Of a DNA stretch of 41,315 nt, positions 8,117 through 15,857 are shown piece by piece. Under the pieces are notes generated by a model. That model saw only the letters and a list, made by a program, of their open reading frames with translations, ran no database searches and was not told where the DNA came from. Position 1 is the stretch's first letter, and each line of letters begins with the position of its first letter. This DNA is from an uncultured Fibrobacter sp. (lineage in GTDB: Bacteria > Fibrobacterota > Fibrobacteria > Fibrobacterales > Fibrobacteraceae), in NCBI GenBank assembly GCA_934699585.1, contig CAKUWY010000022.1, forward strand, positions 1 through 41,315. Direction: 5' to 3'. The position numbers and the translations under genes are program-made.

Positions 8117-9739
8117 CTACTTTCCAACGGTGGGTTCGGCGGCCTTCCAGGCAGAAGCCTCGTAACCCATGGTGGTATAGTTCGTACGCTGCAGGCTCTT
8201 GCCGTAACCATCAGCCTCTTCCAGCCCCTTCCAGGTATCGGAATAGAGCGTGGCGTCGGACCAGTCGTAGTACCACTGAACTACAGATGTTAAGGTCGGA
8301 TCAGTTTCACTGTACACAGCATCATCAAAATCGAAGGGTTCCTTTATTGCAATCGTTTCACCGCGGTTCGAGAGTTTTCCCTTATAGAGACAAATCAGCA
8401 CATCGCTTGCAATCTTGTAATCGGTGCGGATGGCGCCCGTATCCTTCACCAGGGAATCCGAAAGCAGCAGCACTCTGCCACCTGCGGGAACGATGGTTCC
8501 CGAAGTGAACTCCATGTTGATGCCCTCTACCTTCCAGCCTTTGCTCTTAGATTTCTTGGTCACGTAAAGGTTCACCGCCGTATCGGCCTTGTTCACAATC
8601 TCCATGAACTCGAAGGGCACCACTGCACCGCTTTCCATGGGGTGGTAGTAAATTTCGTCGATAAAGAGGGGACCCACCTTCAGGGCCGCATTGGCTGCCT
8701 CCTTGGTGGCCTTTTTCATGGCGCCCTGGGCCGTAGAGCCGTCGCTCACGTCTATGATACCGCTACTCAGGTTGCTGGCCGCCAGGAGCAGGCTAGATTC
8801 ACCACCGGTCTTCTTGCCGCCCACCGTTTCGTACAGGTAGTAAGAACCGCCCTTGGCGTTCAAAAAGATTTCTTCGCCGAACACAGACTCGTCATCGGCA
8901 GGGAGCACCAGGTATCCCTTGGCAGGAACTTTTCCCTTCTCGATGGTCCATGATGCATTCCTGTACTTGGATTCAAAAATCCAGCCAGTCACATCAACTT
9001 CCTTGTCGCCGGAATTGTAAAGTTCCACCCAGCCCATCTCGTCATCCTCAAGCACATAGGGCTGGATTTCGTTCAGGCGTACCGTAATGGGAGACACGTA
9101 TTCGTCGGCGGCTCCGGGATTGCCCCACTCCTTCTTGCTCGCGGCCCAGGCACTGGCCTGGCTGGGGTTTCCGGCCACGAACACGAGGCTGCTGCCGTTA
9201 CCGTCGGCAAGGCTCGGCCAAGGCGGTTCCTTGCTGAAGGAACAGCTCACGTCGCCAGCACCCGTCAGTTTCACGTCGATAACATCGCCTTCGTTAGAAA
9301 GCTTGGCAATGGAATCGGTCTTTACATCCTTTTCCCAGGGGCCAAACAGACGGCCCGCAAAATCCGGATAGGTCTTCTTGAACAGGTCGGGGTCATTGGT
9401 CACCACGATGTATTCGTTGGTATCCAGAGGTTCCGCCGGGAAATAGTAGGTCACCGCCCCGTCTAGGTGGAGGTTGAAGTACTGCATGTCGCTCATGGCA
9501 GACCCGCCGATAATCTTCAGTTCCACCCATTCAAGAGCTGAATTTTCGGGAGCGTTGTACATGACTTCGGTAATCATCACGTAGGCGCCACCCGCCTCCG
9601 TAGAATTCTGGTCGTAGCCGCTGTCTTCGCCTTTCGGGTCGTCACCGCTACTAGAAGAACTGTCGGAACAAGCCGAAAACAAACCAGCCATGGCAAAAGT
9701 TGCCACCGCACCTACTATAGACCATTTTTTCGAGAGCAT
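8117..9739 (-). CDS. lamin-tail-domain outer-envelope lipoprotein
   Basis: A 540-residue lipoprotein. The start at 9739 has a GGGAGG ribosome site and gives a signal peptide ending in a lipobox LFSAC, with C24 as the lipidated residue; an upstream extension to 9856 overlaps the VTC gene and lacks these features. After a Ser-rich linker come at least three lamin-tail-like beta-sandwich segments, each opening with I-x-E and a W/F-x-E-L/I motif: ITEVMYNAPENSALEWVEL (about 53-71), VRLNEIQPYVLEDDEMGWVEL (about 215-235) and LFIDEIYYHPME followed by FEFMEIVN (about 355-385). Lamin-tail domains in bacteria often accompany CotH kinases and VTC-domain proteins, as here. It is the last gene of the DUF4956-HlyD-TolC-VTC operon. 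Probably surface exposed; ligand unknown. Confidence 0.75.
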   Translation of the reverse strand: MLSKKWSIVGAVATFAMAGLFSACSDSSSSSGDDPKGEDSGYDQNSTEAGGAYVMITEVMYNAPENSALEWVELKIIGGSAMSDMQYFNLHLDGAVTYYFPAEPLDTNEYIVVTNDPDLFKKTYPDFAGRLFGPWEKDVKTDSIAKLSNEGDVIDVKLTGAGDVSCSFSKEPPWPSLADGNGSSLVFVAGNPSQASAWAASKKEWGNPGAADEYVSPITVRLNEIQPYVLEDDEMGWVELYNSGDKEVDVTGWIFESKYRNASWTIEKGKVPAKGYLVLPADDESVFGEEIFLNAKGGSYYLYETVGGKKTGGESSLLLAASNLSSGIIDVSDGSTAQGAMKKATKEAANAALKVGPLFIDEIYYHPMESGAVVPFEFMEIVNKADTAVNLYVTKKSKSKGWKVEGINMEFTSGTIVPAGGRVLLLSDSLVKDTGAIRTDYKIASDVLICLYKGKLSNRGETIAIKEPFDFDDAVYSETDPTLTSVVQWYYDWSDATLYSDTWKGLEEADGYGKSLQRTNYTTMGYEASAWKAAEPTVGK

Positions 9740-9770
9740 AAAGCCTCCCTTTTTTGCGGACACACCGCCA

Positions 9771-10589
9771 TTAAAAATTTCCCGCGAGCCTAGTCCAATA
9801 GGGGTCCTTGAAATCCTTGGGGTGTTCATAGACCCTGGACCATTCCGCAGCAGCATTTCCGAATTTAGAAAAACCGCCCCGCTGCAGGTTCAAGAAACGT
9901 ATCAAGTCAATCATCCAGAAGGGCACCTGGGAACAGGGGCACTTCAGTTCCAGCACGGCGTCACAACCCGGCTTGAAAAACCTGGGAATTCCGGTGGAAT
10001 GCATGTAGTGGGGGTCCACCGTATAGTCAAAGCCCGTCTCTTCACGGAAACGCATGCCCGTATCGATGGTCACACGGGAGTATTCCTCCCTAAGCCCGAA
10101 CCAGGCCCGGCGTTTGTACTGGGTCAAAAGCCTCGGGTGGGCGTTGTGCAGGTGGGTCTTGTACAAAAAATCTTTCAGATACTTGCGGTCCGTATCGCTC
10201 TTGCAGGGCCAATCTTCGGGCTTCATGTTCCAGACTTCGCCGGGGCTTATCCCCTTGATGGTGGCGCGGCTTTTGTAGCAGACCTCTTTTACCTTCCGCT
10301 TGCTTTCAAAGTGGAAGGTGCCGTCTTGTGCCGGGTGTTCCCCGTAGGTGCGGATACGCATATTGAAGCGGTCCAGGAGCCTCGCCTTTTTCCAGCCCAG
10401 AAACGTCCAACGGTCCGAATCCAGGTACAGGTTGGTAATCCAGTAAAAATGACCCGGCGTAATCTGGGAGTAATGATCCTCTTCGCAATAGGGCGCAATG
10501 AATTCGCCAATACGGTCCGCCCATGCCACAGGGATGTGGTACTTGAGTTCGAATCGCTCCAACAGGCTAAAACCGCGGGCTTCGGCCAT
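9771..10589 (-). CDS. VTC-domain protein (polyphosphate-polymerase-like)
   Basis: A 272-residue cytoplasmic protein of the VTC family, whose eukaryotic member Vtc4 makes polyphosphate from ATP inside a basic tunnel. The tunnel motifs are recognisable in order: RFELKY (12-17), YLDSD (55-59), the RxR pair in RIRTYG (78-83), ESK (95-97), RVTID (172-176) and the metal-binding glutamate in DAVLELK (210-216). All key basic positions appear kept, so it may be catalytic. Unlike Vtc4 it has no SPX or membrane domain of its own; the DUF4956 protein in the same operon would provide the membrane link. The start ATG overlaps the TolC-like gene stop by one base (TAATG). Whether it makes polyphosphate or uses another nucleotide or acceptor is unknown. 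Confidence 0.82.
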   Translation of the reverse strand: MAEARGFSLLERFELKYHIPVAWADRIGEFIAPYCEEDHYSQITPGHFYWITNLYLDSDRWTFLGWKKARLLDRFNMRIRTYGEHPAQDGTFHFESKRKVKEVCYKSRATIKGISPGEVWNMKPEDWPCKSDTDRKYLKDFLYKTHLHNAHPRLLTQYKRRAWFGLREEYSRVTIDTGMRFREETGFDYTVDPHYMHSTGIPRFFKPGCDAVLELKCPCSQVPFWMIDLIRFLNLQRGGFSKFGNAAAEWSRVYEHPKDFKDPYWTRLAGNF

Positions 10590-11980
10590 TACTTGAGGCC
10601 CTCCCGCAGGTGGTTTTTTACATTGGGATTTGCAAAGATTCCCGTGTAAGTCAGCAAGACCAGATACCGTTCAAAGATATCGTATTCCAACTTCAAGGCC
10701 TTCAGGTCGCTTTCCAGGGCGCTTTCCCGAGCCCGCAACAGCAGAAGCGGGTCCGCCCCTGCCGACTGGGCAAAGTCCTCAAAGAGGTTTCCGGCATTCA
10801 CCTTCTCCACAAAGTCCTTCTGCACCTTCCACTGGGCCACCAGGGCCACGATTTCTTCGGACAGGCGGGAAACTTTTTGGGTCAGAGTCCGCACGGCATC
10901 CAGGTAATCGCTTTCGGCGTCCAGTTCATCAACTTGATTGCGCAAAGCGTTCCCGTTGTTGTCATCCAGGAACGGGAGCCTTATGGCCAGGTTCACAAAG
11001 AACTTGTCCTTCAGCTGACGGTCATCCTTGTCGGGAACCAAAAATTCTGCCGTTCCGTCGCAGTTGATGGAAGAGCACCCCGTCTTGTCCAGCCAATCCT
11101 TGTAATAGTCGTTGTAGGCACCATAGGGACCCACGTCGCCGGCATCCAGTTCCTTATACTTTTTCATCAGGGATTCAACCTTCAGGGAATAGCCCACGCC
11201 GATATGAGAAATGAAATCGTTTCCCTTGGCCAGATCCCGCTTGGACTTGGCCTGTTCGTATTCCATCTTGGACTTGGCCTTCATGACTTCGGGGAACTGG
11301 TCGTTCACCGCAATACCGTCTTGCAGTCCCTTGGCAAGTTCGTCCATGGTAGGGAGCCACGAGGTGTCCAGGCCTACGGAATCAAAGTCCGGCACCCAGG
11401 ACTTGAGTTTCAGTTCCGCATCTTTCAGGGCGGTACTGTCTCCCAGAAGTTCTGCACGGCGGGCGGATTCCTGCTCCATGGCCACAATCAGGTCCTGGGA
11501 ATTGAAGGTCTCGCTCCCAGCCTTCAGGTGGAGCACTTCGATTCGGTCCAGGTTCACCTGGTAGAGCTGCTTGTCAATTTCGGCAATCTTTCGACGGATG
11601 ACATAGCGGAGCGCCCGCTCGTAGCGGTCATAAAGCAGGTACGAACGGTCCACCGCCAGGCGGGCCTTCTGGTAATCCCGCAGGGTCTCGTACTGGCGCT
11701 TGTCCGCAGAGCCTATACCGAAGGACTTCGGCTTGAGGCGCAGTTCAAAGTCGTGCTTCGCAAAACTGAAACCGTCCAGCTGGTAACGGAATTCCAGATT
11801 ATCCCAGAGTTTGGTTCCCACATCCTGGGAAGCCGCCTGGGAGCGTTTCTCCGACGTCTGGTAAACCGGGTCCTTATCTACGGACTCCACCAGCTGCTCC
11901 CAGGTCAAGGGGGCGGCTACAGCGGAGGCAGAAAAGAACGCCGCAAAAAACGCAGTAATAAAAAGCCTATTATCGTACAT
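10589..11980 (-). CDS. TolC-like outer-membrane channel protein of the VTC operon
   Basis: A 463-residue exported protein with a signal peptide (residues 1-22, cleavage near SAVAA) followed by long charged helices typical of TolC-family channels, including a C-terminal helix pair around RESALESDLKALKLEYDIFERYLVLL. It is shorter and more divergent than the TolC protein at 3603. An insert near residues 275-315 contains two cysteines (TGCSSINCDG) that could form a disulfide in the periplasm. It follows an HlyD-like gene, so the pair could form a trans-envelope conduit. The gap to that gene consists of a heptad repeat array, and the only ribosome-site-like sequence before the ATG (TAGG) comes from that array. 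It overlaps the VTC gene by one base. Confidence 0.7.
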   Translation of the reverse strand: MYDNRLFITAFFAAFFSASAVAAPLTWEQLVESVDKDPVYQTSEKRSQAASQDVGTKLWDNLEFRYQLDGFSFAKHDFELRLKPKSFGIGSADKRQYETLRDYQKARLAVDRSYLLYDRYERALRYVIRRKIAEIDKQLYQVNLDRIEVLHLKAGSETFNSQDLIVAMEQESARRAELLGDSTALKDAELKLKSWVPDFDSVGLDTSWLPTMDELAKGLQDGIAVNDQFPEVMKAKSKMEYEQAKSKRDLAKGNDFISHIGVGYSLKVESLMKKYKELDAGDVGPYGAYNDYYKDWLDKTGCSSINCDGTAEFLVPDKDDRQLKDKFFVNLAIRLPFLDDNNGNALRNQVDELDAESDYLDAVRTLTQKVSRLSEEIVALVAQWKVQKDFVEKVNAGNLFEDFAQSAGADPLLLLRARESALESDLKALKLEYDIFERYLVLLTYTGIFANPNVKNHLREGLK

Positions 11981-11990
11981 TCACAAACCT

Positions 11991-12047
11991 ACACATTACT
12001 CACAACTCACTACTCATTACTCATCACTCATTACCCACAACTCACTA
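11991..12047. repeat. heptad repeat array between two operon genes
   Basis: Eight 7-base words in register on the plus strand: ACACATT, ACTCACA, ACTCACT, ACTCATT, ACTCATC, ACTCATT, ACCCACA, ACTCACT. The adjacent HlyD-like gene (minus strand) ends in TAG TGA, both read from the array, and the start of the TolC-like gene is ten bases beyond the other end. Confidence 0.85.
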
Positions 12048-13136
12048 CTTATCGCCGCTGCCGAAAAGGGCTTCCATAATCCGGGTTGCCAGGTCCTTGA
12101 TCTTGCCTTCTTCGGAAATGGCCACCATCTCCCCCAGCAAGAAGGAATTTTCTTCAGGAATCTTAATGGTCACTTCACGGCCATACACCGGCATGTCGGG
12201 CATTTTCCACATGCGGTCCGGGAACACCACGATACGGCTAGAAAGGCCGACCACCTCGCCCTTGATGGGCTTGCCCTTGCCGCCCAGAGTGCGGATCTCT
12301 ACATCTTTGCCCAGGTTCATGCGCTGGTAAACCTGTTCATTGATGTATCCGCGAATTAAAGATGGGGACTTGTGGGTCAAGGTCACGATAGGCGTAAAGC
12401 TGGAAACTTTTTCACCTTCACGCACATTCACGCTGCCCACCACCCAGTTTTCCTTGGCAATCTGCACCAGGTCCGCCTGTTCCTTTTTGAGCTGTTCCAG
12501 TTCCTTGTGCAAGGTGGCGGCCTCGGTGGCGCCGCTTTTCCTTTGAAGGCTACGGCTCCCCTGCAAAAGAGCGATCTGCTCGTTGGCGTTTTTCTCGGCC
12601 AGGGCCAGTTCGTCTTTCAGGTTCTTGATCTGCATGGCCATGCCGTCGTTGCCACCGGCCTTGGCGTTGTTTCCGCTCAGGCTTTTCAGCTTAGAAGAAA
12701 TTTCCTTGTTCTTCTGGTATTCCGTCTCCAACCTGTTGATTTCGAACCGGAGAGCCGCACTGCGGGTAGCAAGGTCCGCCTTTACGGAGGCCACACGCTG
12801 GTCGATATCCGCCTTGTTCAGGCTGCTACGACCCTCGATGGCGTCAAGCTCGCGGGTAACCTCGTTAATGCGGAGGGTCAAATCGGGGCGGTTCAGTTCC
12901 ACGATGGTGTCCCCCGCCTTGATTTCTTGACCAGGCATCACGTGGACTTTCACGATTTCTGTGGCACTGGGCACGCTGATGATGGTCTCGGAAGCCTCCG
13001 CGATGCCCTGGAACAGGGCCACGTTCCCCTGGTAAAAATACCCCAGACCCACCACGGCCACTACGGCCAGAATCCAGGCGATAGATAGCTTGCGCTTGTA
13101 GATAGAAGAAATGAGGAAGGTGTTTTTCAAAGCCAT
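12045..13136 (-). CDS. HlyD-like periplasmic adaptor of the VTC operon
   Basis: A 363-residue membrane fusion protein. It has one N-terminal span (about residues 15-37), a lipoyl half-motif (VPSATEIVKVHVMPGQEIKAG, about 55-75), a long coiled coil (about 85-230) and a second half with GSVNVREGEKVSSFTPIVTL, followed by a beta-barrel region. A strong GGGGAGGAA ribosome site precedes the ATG. It stands between the DUF4956 gene (13 bases upstream) and the TolC-like gene. No pump subunit (RND, MFS or ABC) is encoded in this operon, so DUF4956 or the VTC protein takes the position normally held by a transporter. The stop codon lies in the heptad array. Confidence 0.82.
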   Translation of the reverse strand: MALKNTFLISSIYKRKLSIAWILAVVAVVGLGYFYQGNVALFQGIAEASETIISVPSATEIVKVHVMPGQEIKAGDTIVELNRPDLTLRINEVTRELDAIEGRSSLNKADIDQRVASVKADLATRSAALRFEINRLETEYQKNKEISSKLKSLSGNNAKAGGNDGMAMQIKNLKDELALAEKNANEQIALLQGSRSLQRKSGATEAATLHKELEQLKKEQADLVQIAKENWVVGSVNVREGEKVSSFTPIVTLTHKSPSLIRGYINEQVYQRMNLGKDVEIRTLGGKGKPIKGEVVGLSSRIVVFPDRMWKMPDMPVYGREVTIKIPEENSFLLGEMVAISEEGKIKDLATRIMEALFGSGDK

Positions 13137-13149
13137 TTTCGTTCCTCCC

Positions 13150-13833
13150 CTACATGTCCGTGGTGGCGTCCTGCATCATGAACTGGATGTCAGAAAGCCC
13201 CTCCACCTTGGAGAGTTCCGCAAGAACCTCGGCCGCAGGCTTAGACGCCTTCAGCTTTATCTGGTAGGCAACGTCTATGCGCTCGCCGCCGTTCACCTCC
13301 CGCATGGTTATCAAGATAAACGTCTTCAGGTTTTTCCGCAAAATCTTTTCCGTTTCCAGGCGGGGTTCAGAAGTATTGGGCATGGCAAAGCGGAGCATGC
13401 CGTCAAAGAAATGCTTGGTGCCAAGCCCCGTGCGGGAAAGCAAGAAGGCAACAACACAGAAGGCCAAAGTTCCGCCTACGGCAGCACCCCAGGCATACAC
13501 GCCACAACCGATGCCAGCGCCCAAGGCCGCAAAGATGAACATGATGTCGCGAGGGTCCTTAAAGCTGGTGCGGAAGCGGACAATGGAAAGGGCGCCCAGC
13601 ATTCCGAGACCGCGGCCCACGTTGTCGCCGATGGCCTGCATCACCGTAGCGGCCACCACCGAACTGAGCACCAGGGCCTGCACATAATTCCTGGAATAAG
13701 AAAGCCCCAAGAAAGTCCGTTCATAGGTCCAGCCGATAATGGACGAAAGCACAAAGGCCAACAGAAGCGTATAGGCCAGGGTAATAATGGTAGCGTTTGC
13801 CGTACTGGACTGAACCGCCAATAAATCAAGCAT
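13150..13833 (-). CDS. DUF4956 integral membrane protein
   Basis: A 227-residue membrane protein recognised as DUF4956: four hydrophobic spans in the first 140 residues, with the conserved GMLGALSIVRFRTSFKDPRD block after the second or third span, then a cytoplasmic ferredoxin-like C-terminal domain of about 85 residues ending near the stop. The start at 13833 has a GGAG site five bases upstream; an ORF extension to 13890 runs into the promoter region. It is the first gene of the five-gene module. DUF4956 genes are often neighbours of VTC and CotH genes in other bacteria (family knowledge), but no function is established that I know of. It could be the membrane channel through which a polymer made by the VTC protein moves. 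Confidence 0.8.
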   Translation of the reverse strand: MLDLLAVQSSTANATIITLAYTLLLAFVLSSIIGWTYERTFLGLSYSRNYVQALVLSSVVAATVMQAIGDNVGRGLGMLGALSIVRFRTSFKDPRDIMFIFAALGAGIGCGVYAWGAAVGGTLAFCVVAFLLSRTGLGTKHFFDGMLRFAMPNTSEPRLETEKILRKNLKTFILITMREVNGGERIDVAYQIKLKASKPAAEVLAELSKVEGLSDIQFMMQDATTDM

Positions 13834-14053
13834 AGGAACTCCGTTGTTTTTACTTATAAAAGATACTTTTTTAGGGGAATTAACCACCAAGAATTATGGT
13901 AAAATTTTGCCAAACAAAAAGCCCTCCGGGGCATAAATTCCCAAAGCGGGAAATTTCACCCCTTTTTTTCGGCCATCATGACAAACTTTGAAAAATTCTG
14001 AATACGAAAAGTCCCCGGCTAAACCGGGGACTTTTTCAACATTACGTCGGAAA
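13834..14053 (-). promoter_or_regulatory. promoter region of the DUF4956-VTC operon
   Basis: AT-rich gap between the anion transporter and the DUF4956 gene. Read on the minus strand, candidate -10 boxes TATCTT (13865-13860) or TATAAG (13858-13853) lie 20-30 bases before the ATG. Further upstream is an imperfect inverted repeat at about 13934-13956 (AAATTCCC, then GGGAAATTT) that could be an operator or a leader hairpin. The far end holds the terminator of the anion transporter. Confidence 0.35.
14007..14036. terminator. bidirectional Rho-independent terminator
   Basis: Perfect 8-bp stem GTCCCCGG/CCGGGGAC (14011-14018 and 14024-14031) with a 5-base loop, an A-run on the left and a T-run on the right, 17 bases after the stop of the anion transporter (minus strand). 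It insulates that gene from the DUF4956 operon. Confidence 0.9.
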
Positions 14054-15724
14054 TTACTTCGCGGCAGTAGAATCGACGACTTCCACCTTAGCAGCAGCGG
14101 CGGAGTCAACGACTTCGACCTTAGCGGCCGTATCGGCGCTCACGGCAACCGTAGAGTCGGCGGCAACAGCAGCGGCCGTGTCAGCGGCAGCAGGAGCTTT
14201 CACAACCTTTTCGGCGGCAACAGGAGCAGCCGGGGCGGCTTCAGCGGCCTTGGGAACCGGCGTACCGAAGAAGTTCACCTTGGCAAGGAAAATCATCATG
14301 ATCCAAGACACGATCAGGCCAAGGATACCCATGACAACACCGGTAATGGCCATGCCGCGGGTATCGGTGTAGCCCGTGGCGTGGGCAAGTGCGTTAGGCG
14401 GCGTAGAGATAGGCAGGCTCATGCCGAGAGAGCTTGCAAAGGCCACAGACACGAGGAGAGCGGTCACGCCACCCAGGCCAATCAGGTTGTCCTGGCAGGC
14501 AATGCCCACAGCGCAAAGAATCGGAACCAAGAGCGTAGCCGTAGAGGTGTGGCTCATGAAGTTCGCCATGAAGAGGCAGATGATACCGCAGCCAATCATC
14601 AGGGCCAGCGGAGACCAGCTTGCAAACGGGATTGTCTTGATAAGGTGGGCGGCAAGACCCGTAGCGTTGAGGCCAACACCCAGGGCAAAACCACCGGCCA
14701 CGAGCCAGAGCACGTCCCAGCTCATGGCGTTCAGGTCTTTCTTGGTAATCACGCCGGTCAGGGCGAACACGGCCATGGGAATCATGGCGATGGCGTTGTC
14801 GTTGATACCGTGGACATTCTTACCGGTCACCCACAAAATCACGCAAAGGACAAAGGTAATATAGACGATGATTGCCTTGGGGCTGGTGTCGAACTTGCCC
14901 GCACCTTCGATGTTCAGGACCATCTCTTTCATCTTGATGGGATAAATCTTGAGGAGGAGAATCCAGGCCACCACCATAAGGATAATCACGTAGGGGATAC
15001 CGAAGGCCATCCACTGACCGAAGGTCACGGGGTTGGCCACCAGGTCGCCGCGGGCAACGGCATCGTTCAGGGCACCGAGGGCGATAGCGTTAGGAGGCGT
15101 ACCGATGGGGGTACCCATACCGCCGATGTTGGCGCCCAGAGGAATAGCAAGGGCAAAGGCAGCCTTACCGCGGTCATCGGGTTCAAAGAGCTTGAGCACC
15201 GGGGCGAGGATAGCAAGCATCATGGCGGCGGTGGCGGTGTTGCTCATGAACATGGAGAACACGGCGGTAATAAGCATAAGGCCAAGAAGCACGAACTTCG
15301 GGTTCTTGCCGAAGGGCTTCAGGAGAACGCGGGCCAGGTTCAAGTCCATCTTGTACTTGGTGGCTGCAGCAGCGAGGAAGAAGCCGCCCAAGAAGAGCAT
15401 GATGATGGGGTTTGCGAAGGTGGCCATGATGGACTTGTGGCTGATCATGGTCACGCCGTCCACCCGGAAAGGCGTCAGGGAAGAGTCGGACATGGTCACG
15501 ATCATGAGCACGATGACCAGCACCGACGTGGACCAGATGGGGAACGGTTGGAGAATCCAGAAAAGGGCGGCCATCACGAATACGCCGATGACGCGAATTT
15601 CGAGGGGGTTCAAGATTCCCATGGGGCTTGCGGCATCGAATCCGAGGGATTCGTAGGGCAAGAAGAGGGCGACAATCGCAAGGATCGACGCGATGATGAA
15701 CTTGATGAATTTTGCCTTTGTCAT
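14054..15724 (-). CDS. DASS/SLC13-family anion:sodium symporter with Ala-rich tail
   Basis: An inner-membrane transporter of about 556 residues for dicarboxylates or similar anions. Both DASS signature pairs are present: SNTATAAMML near 161 with GTPPNAIALG, and SHTSTATLLVP with STPPNALAHATG in the second half. These form the two substrate and sodium sites. The start at 15724 is chosen because the upstream extension overlaps a terminator; no strong ribosome site is seen. In a succinate producer a dicarboxylate role is plausible but not proven. The last 68 residues (489-556) are an Ala/Val-rich, lysine- and acid-containing tail with a doubled KVEVVDS motif, not part of the family fold. A terminator follows. 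Confidence 0.88.
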   Translation of the reverse strand: MTKAKFIKFIIASILAIVALFLPYESLGFDAASPMGILNPLEIRVIGVFVMAALFWILQPFPIWSTSVLVIVLMIVTMSDSSLTPFRVDGVTMISHKSIMATFANPIIMLFLGGFFLAAAATKYKMDLNLARVLLKPFGKNPKFVLLGLMLITAVFSMFMSNTATAAMMLAILAPVLKLFEPDDRGKAAFALAIPLGANIGGMGTPIGTPPNAIALGALNDAVARGDLVANPVTFGQWMAFGIPYVIILMVVAWILLLKIYPIKMKEMVLNIEGAGKFDTSPKAIIVYITFVLCVILWVTGKNVHGINDNAIAMIPMAVFALTGVITKKDLNAMSWDVLWLVAGGFALGVGLNATGLAAHLIKTIPFASWSPLALMIGCGIICLFMANFMSHTSTATLLVPILCAVGIACQDNLIGLGGVTALLVSVAFASSLGMSLPISTPPNALAHATGYTDTRGMAITGVVMGILGLIVSWIMMIFLAKVNFFGTPVPKAAEAAPAAPVAAEKVVKAPAAADTAAAVAADSTVAVSADTAAKVEVVDSAAAAKVEVVDSTAAK

Positions 15725-15765
15725 AGTGGGCCCAAATGTAGAAATTATGGGCCCCGGTGGCAATG

Positions 15766-15797
15766 AAAAAAAGCCCCCGATTTAGGCGGGGGCTACT
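15766..15797 (-). terminator. Rho-independent terminator of the giant secreted protein gene
   Basis: Stem GCCCCCG/CGGGGGC (15773-15779 and 15787-15793) with a 7-base loop. On the minus strand it is followed by a run of seven T. It lies about 60 bases after the stop of the 15854-21589 gene and just upstream of the anion transporter start. Confidence 0.88.
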
Positions 15798-15816
15798 TTG
15801 TAAGTCAAATGTAAGG

Positions 15817-15857
15817 ATCCTCGCCTCCGCGAGGATGACGCTTCAGGGAAGCGTCAT
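15817..15857. repeat. two adjacent perfect hairpins, dispersed-palindrome family
   Basis: First hairpin ATCCTCGC-CTCC-GCGAGGAT (15817-15836), directly overlapped by ATGACGCTT-CAGGG-AAGCGTCAT (15835-15857). The first is followed by ATGAC like the palindromes at 2574 and 41211. The TGA stop of the giant gene (15856-15854) lies inside the second hairpin. Confidence 0.7.

Noticed and set aside
9739..9856. N-terminal extension of the lamin-tail lipoprotein
   Set aside because: It overlaps the VTC gene and hides the lipoprotein signal; the ATG at 9739 has a strong ribosome site.
13988..15766. Long open frame (592 codons) on the plus strand opposite the anion transporter
   Set aside because: It mirrors the transporter gene exactly and has a His/Gly/Arg-rich composition with no motif; it results from the third-base GC bias of the real gene. 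The same applies to the long antisense frames at 2524-3702, 3582-5111, 10610-12079, 30012-31760, 33034-34704 and 36547-38127.
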